This document shows positions 6,787-10,917 of a stretch of 10,917 nucleotides of DNA, piece after piece. The stretch is from contig JASCIV010000875.1 of assembly GCA_030374735.1 (NCBI GenBank), positions 1 to 10,917 of the forward strand, in the 5' to 3' direction. The position numbers and the translations under genes were made by a program. Each line of letters opens with the position of its first letter. Within the stretch, counting starts at the first letter, position 1. Source of the DNA: Gracilaria caudata (taxonomy: Eukaryota; Rhodophyta; Florideophyceae; Gracilariales; Gracilariaceae). A model generated the notes under the pieces. That model was not told the origin of the DNA and searched no databases. It saw nothing but the letters and a program-made list of their open reading frames with translations.

Positions 6787-7680
6787 TTACTGAGCGTGTG
6801 ACTTTTTGCACGTGGTTTCCTCCCAATGTTGCGCAAATTGTTGAGCTGCTTCACGACCGATCTTTAGCGGGGGCACTCCTGCCAGCGTGGCAACAGATGA
6901 TTGATGATCAGCTCCGTCTCGCGGAACGGCAGACACGCGGATTCGTGGTGACATCTTCCACTGACCCATAGCGTGAAGCAACGTTTTCCACAATGATTGA
7001 ATCGTTCTGCATGCTGATGCGTTGGATGTGTACGATACGCCGGCAGCATAGAGCATGCTTCGTTCAGGAATGGAAGACGAATCGAGCTTGTACGCGAAAC
7101 GAAGAACGCCCTTGCCGTTTGTTGAACAGCCTTCTGCCAGGATGCAGAGCGGACCGTTTCCGAGAAGGGCTTGTGGCGGCTTTGGTGTGGAGGCTGGCTG
7201 CGACGGGGTTGACGCTATGGTTTGAAAGGCTTGGAGAAGAGTTAGGGAATGAAGGAGGGTTGGGTTTTGTTGCGACGGTACTGCAAAGGTCGGCGAGTAT
7301 GAAAAGGATAAGAGCAGAATGTCGATCGGCGACGAAATGTTGGAAAGAATGATGTCGCGGCGTGAGGGATGCTTTCCTCGAGCGGCATCTCTCACACGCG
7401 GTTGCTCTAAAGATGAGTACGATGGAATGACAGAAAGAGATAGAAGAATGTATGGAATGAAGACTTTGTCGAGAACTCGACGAAGAGGATATGACAGAAT
7501 TGACGGTAGGAAGAAGAAGAGAGTGTTCAAAAGAGAGAAGGGAATGAAGAGGGCAAGGAAGATTGGTAGACGCAGAAGGGTGAGAAGGGGGCGGAGCGGG
7601 GGTTGGAAGAGGTGAGTGGTTGGTGGGATGAAGGGGTGGATGCCGGTTGAGGGATCGGCTGTAGAGCGGTACTTTTCCAT
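6787..7680 (-). CDS. PlsC-type lysophospholipid acyltransferase-like protein, 297 aa
   Basis: Probably a membrane-bound glycerolipid acyltransferase, attaching an acyl chain from acyl-CoA to a lysophospholipid at the ER or lipid droplet. Seen: a proline-rich N-terminus, a long hydrophobic segment at about 33-65 that could form a membrane hairpin, a second near 73-86, then motif I as SNISSPIDILLL (113-124) and motif III as CILAEGCSTNGKGVLRF (179-195), followed by a C-terminal region ending QQFAQHWEET. The family's usual motif I is NHxxxxD; here Asp120 is kept but the His position is Ile115. Motif III keeps the Glu and the TNG but has Ala where Pro is usual. The layout resembles the fungal LOA1/Vps66 and animal AUP1 group rather than classical AGPATs, judged from memory. 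The start at 7680 puts Met just ahead of the membrane part. It could be a weak or non-catalytic member. Confidence 0.68.
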   Translation of the reverse strand: MEKYRSTADPSTGIHPFIPPTTHLFQPPLRPLLTLLRLPIFLALFIPFSLLNTLFFFLPSILSYPLRRVLDKVFIPYILLSLSVIPSYSSLEQPRVRDAARGKHPSRRDIILSNISSPIDILLLSFSYSPTFAVPSQQNPTLLHSLTLLQAFQTIASTPSQPASTPKPPQALLGNGPLCILAEGCSTNGKGVLRFAYKLDSSSIPERSMLYAAGVSYTSNASACRTIQSLWKTLLHAMGQWKMSPRIRVSAVPRDGADHQSSVATLAGVPPLKIGREAAQQFAQHWEETTCKKSHAQ

Positions 7681-9536
7681 GGTGGGAGAGGGTGTTTGGA
7701 CGTGGTATGGGAGCGGACGGAAGCACCAACGACGTTGAAGGTGGCTTCTACTAGCTTAGTTCTCAGAAGAAAGCTAGAGGTAAGGATATCGTTGCCGGCG
7801 GGTCGCGTTCCACTTCCTGGAGTGACAGCAATGGGTCGAGGCGGTGAACCGGCATGGTCAGTCAGAATCAGGTAATATTACAGCGCAAGTTGATTAACTT
7901 ACCCACTGTACATCTCGTCTGGTTTAGAAAGATTGAATATATACTCGAATTCGACAAGTCAGGTTAGAGAGTTAACGACTTCTCGTGATGGCAACGCACG
8001 GGAGCGTCATCCCCAGACCGCCTTAATATCTCCTGACGGACAAGACTTCACCCACGCCCGCACGACTCACCGTCCATCCATCGCAACCTAAAACGAGCGC
8101 ACTTCGGCGTACACTTAAAGCACATGCTACGCGCAATGGTCTCTTGCCATAAACCCTTGCAGAGTCTAATCCACTCCCCATCGTACGTATACACCACTTC
8201 AGTAACGCAGCACTCTCAGGTTATATCCCAAACGATAATTGTCAACGAGCGAGAAACGTCGAAAAACAAAAAAAGACATCTCCGTTCACCGCTAGTACCG
8301 CACGATGTACGCACAACCCTGTAGGCTTTGGCACTTTGTCACGCTATCAACAGCACGTACTACAGAAGACTGCACCGAGTACTCGTTGCCTACTACAAGA
8401 AACGAGACAGATAAGACACCCGCGGTACTGACGCTGGTAACTGGCTCGTAACGCCGAGGAGGGTAAAGGGGTTGGCACCCTAGCAATCTACGACGATATC
8501 CGTATAATCTACAAATAGACGCCACAAAAAAGCACTTGTGCTCAGCGAGCCTTCAGTACCATTGTAGTCGTCAGCATTGCTGCGGTGCAACTGCGATGCG
8601 TCTGCCAAAAAGTGGCCAACACGATTCGTCACTCTTCGCATTCCTGAATATGATGATCGTCGTGGTCGGTAAAAAGTTTTTGTAACAAGAACAACACACT
8701 CTATTATCTTGTTCATAATGTGTAGCATGTTATTCGACTACTGACTTGCTTTCGTTGTCGTGAGATGAACTTGCGCTCTGCAACAGTCTCAGGTTCTGTA
8801 TACGAGAATGAGCGCCTACACTTTGTGTGCGCTTGCTCTGATTGCGTGCTGTGGCACACAGGATCGATACAAACTTGTCAGCATTCTATAAATATCTCAT
8901 ACAGCAATCCTTTAATGCTCCTCTACCTTTCCAAAGTCGGCTAAACTTCATCCACATCCTCCTACACGAACAAGACGTATCAATACACAAGCCTGCGTGT
9001 AGCACAAGTTTAAACCTGCTTGCGAAATCTAAGTGCCAGACAGTGGCATGCTTTGTGCGTCACCAAATGAAAGAATGACAAAATCGTAAGCATTTTGTGG
9101 TGCCTGGCACGACCGTGGTCCAACAAGAATACTGCTTCGTATAGAACGACACTGAATGTACTCGCTCGATTGCAGAGAAAAGGGACAGCGAAGTCCAAGT
9201 GCAGACTCGTAACTAAGCGTGGGATGATCAAATACAATCTTATTGTTTCAACTTCTACTTGGTGACCATCAAAAACCGCGCAATGCGTTGGGGATGGAGG
9301 CTGTGTGCATGTCTCTAGACTCTCCCCTGCAAGTTGTTCTTTTTCTAAGCGAGTAAAACTGCTTGCGAGCGCACAATTCACTCTAAAGGAAACAAGAGTG
9401 AAAAAGAGGACTTCGCCTGTACAGTTGGTTTAGTATAATGTGTCCCGCTATGACGATTATGATTCAAATCGAAAGCAAGGAGGTCGCGCTATATACACTG
9501 TAGCTGCAAGCTCTTACAAAGAGAAGAGCTCCTATA
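7681..9536. other. Long stretch without a recognisable gene
   Basis: About 1.86 kb of nearly even base composition. The right side of the acyltransferase promoter should be here; a TATA-like stretch lies at 7936-7943, about 255 bp upstream of that start. Small hairpins occur at 7751-7777 (CTAGCTT/AAGCTAG) and 9509-9530 (AGCTCTT/AAGAGCT, eight-base loop), the latter just past the heparinase-like gene's 3' end. The longest frame, 123 codons on the minus strand at 9010-9381, has no family resemblance and unremarkable codon use. I found no tRNA T-arm pattern, no terminal repeats and no transposase motif. A non-coding RNA or decayed element cannot be ruled out. Confidence 0.55.
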
Positions 9537-9716
9537 TTACATACCTTTGTACATTGATAAGTTAGTTGGAGGCTCCGCCTCGTCGCCTGTTGCGCCTCCA
9601 TCGGTTTCGTCTCCACCAGTTGCGTCTCCACCACCATTTACGACTCCAGCGTCGTTTCCATGCTTTCGAAACAGATCCACTCGAAGTCTTCGAACTCGCA
9701 GCAGAGGGTGTGGGAC
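9537..9716 (-). other. Alternative reading frame for the heparinase-like protein's C-terminus
   Basis: One base along from the annotated frame, the minus strand is open from just after a TGA at 9717-9719 to a TAA at 9537-9539, running past the annotated stop at 9562. From about 9659 it reads HGNDAGVVNGGGDATGGD, continues as an acidic Gly/Asp/Thr/Glu repeat, and ends PPTNLSMYKGM. This is a hydrophilic linker-like composition, unlike the Trp/Arg-rich tail of the annotated frame. It may be the true C-terminus if one base was gained or lost between about 9660 and 9716. Confidence 0.45.
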
Positions 9717-10917
9717 TCACAGAGGCGGGCGGTGTGGGCCTCACAGATATAGACGGCGAAGGGCTCGCAGACAAAGAGGGGTTGAGGCTCATAGATGCAG
9801 ACGGTGTGGGGCTCACAGATGCAGACGGTGTGGGACTCACAGATGCAGACGGTGTGGAGCTCATAGATGCAGACGGTGTGGGACTCACAGATGCAGACGG
9901 GGTCGAACTAACAGATGCAGACGGTGTGGGGCTTGGAGACGCCGACGGTACAGGAGAACTCCAGGAGTCATAATCCACTTCGCTTCCCTCCCTCACTCCA
10001 TGTGTTTCTGCATCCAGCCCATAGTAAAACTCCTCCTCGTCGTACACCACTTTCATACGCTCAGACGAAATCGGTTCCATCGAAAAGCGCTCTGGTTCTC
10101 CCAGGTGAGCATGGAATGCCATCCAAAACACTTCCTCCTTCTCGTTGTCGCTTCGCACAATAAGCCTTGTGTGTTCCGTATCGCTCTTGAAAGTCTCCGT
10201 CCGATACGATGCCGATTTCCCAATAGTCACAACATGTACATCCACCTGCGCAATCCCATCGTCCACCAACACAATCCGGCACCGATTCCCTTCGCAACTC
10301 GACGATTCGCTCTCCACCTTCACCTTGTCTCCAAGTGCAAGATACGATTCGAATTTGTTCTTCACTGCTGACCCAGACACTCTCGCAGAGTCCACAACCA
10401 TGAAGAAGCCCGGCCCGCCTCCTGCCCGGTTCAGAATCACAGACCGTACCATCCATGCCAGCGGCGTCTCTCGGTACGCCCGTTTCCACGTCCACATACC
10501 TCGGAACCCTACGTCCGCATCTCCGTGCATGTTGAACCCCTCCCGAGTGAATCCCAGGTCCGCCCCATCGTCATCAGCAGGCCATCCAAAGTCGCGCGGG
10601 TGTCCGTATTCCGCCACATCAAACATTTTTCCCACCTGCCTCTCTCCCCCCTCATCGTCGTACACCGTCACCCTCGCCATTGGTGCCTTGTTATACGGCC
10701 AGTTCCTCGCCCATTCCACGTTATAAGCATAAGTCAGGTTTGCTACCGCAATCACCTGCGTGCCACTGTCCTCCGTTCGAACCATGTGTACCGATGGCGC
10801 CTTGGCGTCCTGCGCCAAACCGTCCACATGCAACAGCGAATGCTTTCTCGAGTCGATGTTGTACCTCCACGCATAGTCGTCGATCCACGCAGTCTTGAAC
10901 GCCGTCAGCGTAAACAC
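9562..10917 (-). CDS. Heparinase II/III-like protein, 3' part (5' end outside window)
   Basis: The frame is open at the window edge; its first codon here is GTG (Val), not a start. Residues 1-315 resemble the C-terminal beta-sandwich of heparinase II/III-type proteins, whose catalytic alpha/alpha barrel would be encoded upstream. Seen: WRYNIDSRKHSLLHVDGLAQ (17-36), like the family's H..l.vDG.gQ segment; VIAVANLTYAYN (55-66); NRAGGGPGFFMVVDSARV (163-180), like the family's strand before a conserved acid; and YLALGDKVKVES. Family members are lyases or related proteins for uronate-containing polysaccharides. Residues 315-408 are SPTPSASV repeats, a likely flexible, O-glycosylated linker, then residues 418-446 hold 8 Trp and 16 Arg/Lys. 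The tail is suspicious because another frame gives a more normal sequence. Secretion cannot be judged without the N-terminus. Assignment rests on remembered family patterns. Confidence 0.6.
   Translation of the reverse strand: MFTLTAFKTAWIDDYAWRYNIDSRKHSLLHVDGLAQDAKAPSVHMVRTEDSGTQVIAVANLTYAYNVEWARNWPYNKAPMARVTVYDDEGGERQVGKMFDVAEYGHPRDFGWPADDDGADLGFTREGFNMHGDADVGFRGMWTWKRAYRETPLAWMVRSVILNRAGGGPGFFMVVDSARVSGSAVKNKFESYLALGDKVKVESESSSCEGNRCRIVLVDDGIAQVDVHVVTIGKSASYRTETFKSDTEHTRLIVRSDNEKEEVFWMAFHAHLGEPERFSMEPISSERMKVVYDEEEFYYGLDAETHGVREGSEVDYDSWSSPVPSASPSPTPSASVSSTPSASVSPTPSASMSSTPSASVSPTPSASVSPTPSASMSLNPSLSASPSPSISVRPTPPASVSPTPSAASSKTSSGSVSKAWKRRWSRKWWWRRNWWRRNRWRRNRRRGGASN
9696..9959 (-). repeat. 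Tandem array of eleven 24-bp units encoding SPTPSASV repeats
   Basis: Units in strict 24-base phase run from 9696 to 9959. Six between 9792 and 9935 share the core AGATGCAGACGG and four of them are nearly identical; the outer ones are progressively diverged. On the coding (minus) strand each unit gives an octapeptide close to SPTPSASV. The identical central copies and diverged flanks suggest recent expansion by slippage or unequal exchange at the centre. Because 24 is a multiple of three, all plus-strand frames also stay open, which creates false frames there. Confidence 0.92.

Noticed and set aside
7064..7729. Frames overlapping the acyltransferase (minus 7064-7729, plus 7319-7615)
   Set aside because: Ser/Pro/His-rich or Arg/Lys-rich shadows of the acyltransferase frame, which carries the hydrophobic segments and both motifs.
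8292..8728. Two overlapping minus-strand frames that might be a decayed coding element
   Set aside because: Neither shows a transposase, reverse transcriptase or other motif, and codon use looks random.
9440..9480. GATTCAAATC resembling a tRNA T-loop
   Set aside because: The flanks are not complementary and no acceptor stem can be formed.
9547..10371. Plus-strand frames with Cys/Arg (HRCRRCG) and Asp-rich (VGLTDADG) repeats
   Set aside because: They come from reading the 24-bp array backwards; a 24-base unit keeps all frames open. The minus strand has the structured domain.

Overview
This window looks like nuclear DNA of a eukaryotic alga, most likely a red alga. The main reading frames are intronless but spaced like eukaryotic genes, with no bacterial ribosome-binding sites or operon packing. 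The phosphohexomutase precursor begins with a Phe-containing leader (AFVSSF) of the kind known from red algal and glaucophyte plastid transit peptides. The genes encode a PTC7-type organellar phosphatase, a PlsC-type lipid acyltransferase and a heparinase II/III-like protein with a Ser/Pro/Thr-repeat tail. The lineage is inference; no marker gene such as an rRNA is present.

Layout, left to right: a small GC-rich hypothetical gene (79-423, +); a GGACT/AIG2-like gamma-glutamyl cyclotransferase (736-1539, -); about 1.55 kb with no convincing gene, holding a 16-bp palindrome and three long A tracts (1540-3089); a PTC7/PPTC7-like PP2C phosphatase with a Gln-rich insert (3090-4493, -); a 531-bp divergent promoter region; a plastid-type phosphohexomutase (5025-6686, +); a PlsC-type acyltransferase lacking the motif I histidine (6787-7680, -), tail-to-tail with the mutase; about 1.9 kb with no recognisable gene (7681-9536); and the 3' part of a heparinase II/III-like gene (9562 to the window end, -).

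The genes do not form a pathway. The mutase would supply sugar phosphates in the plastid, the phosphatase probably acts in mitochondria or plastids, the acyltransferase builds glycerolipids at the ER or lipid droplets, and the cyclotransferase handles gamma-glutamyl compounds. The heparinase-like protein may act on uronate-containing or sulfated wall polysaccharide. Base composition changes sharply inside the mutase gene: dense in CGCG words to the left, close to even base use to the right.

The observation most worth checking is the C-terminus of the heparinase-like gene. The continuous frame ends in an odd Trp/Arg-rich tail, while the neighbouring frame encodes a more protein-like Gly/Asp/Thr tail that stays open past the first stop. 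No mobile element, CRISPR array, tRNA or rRNA was seen.
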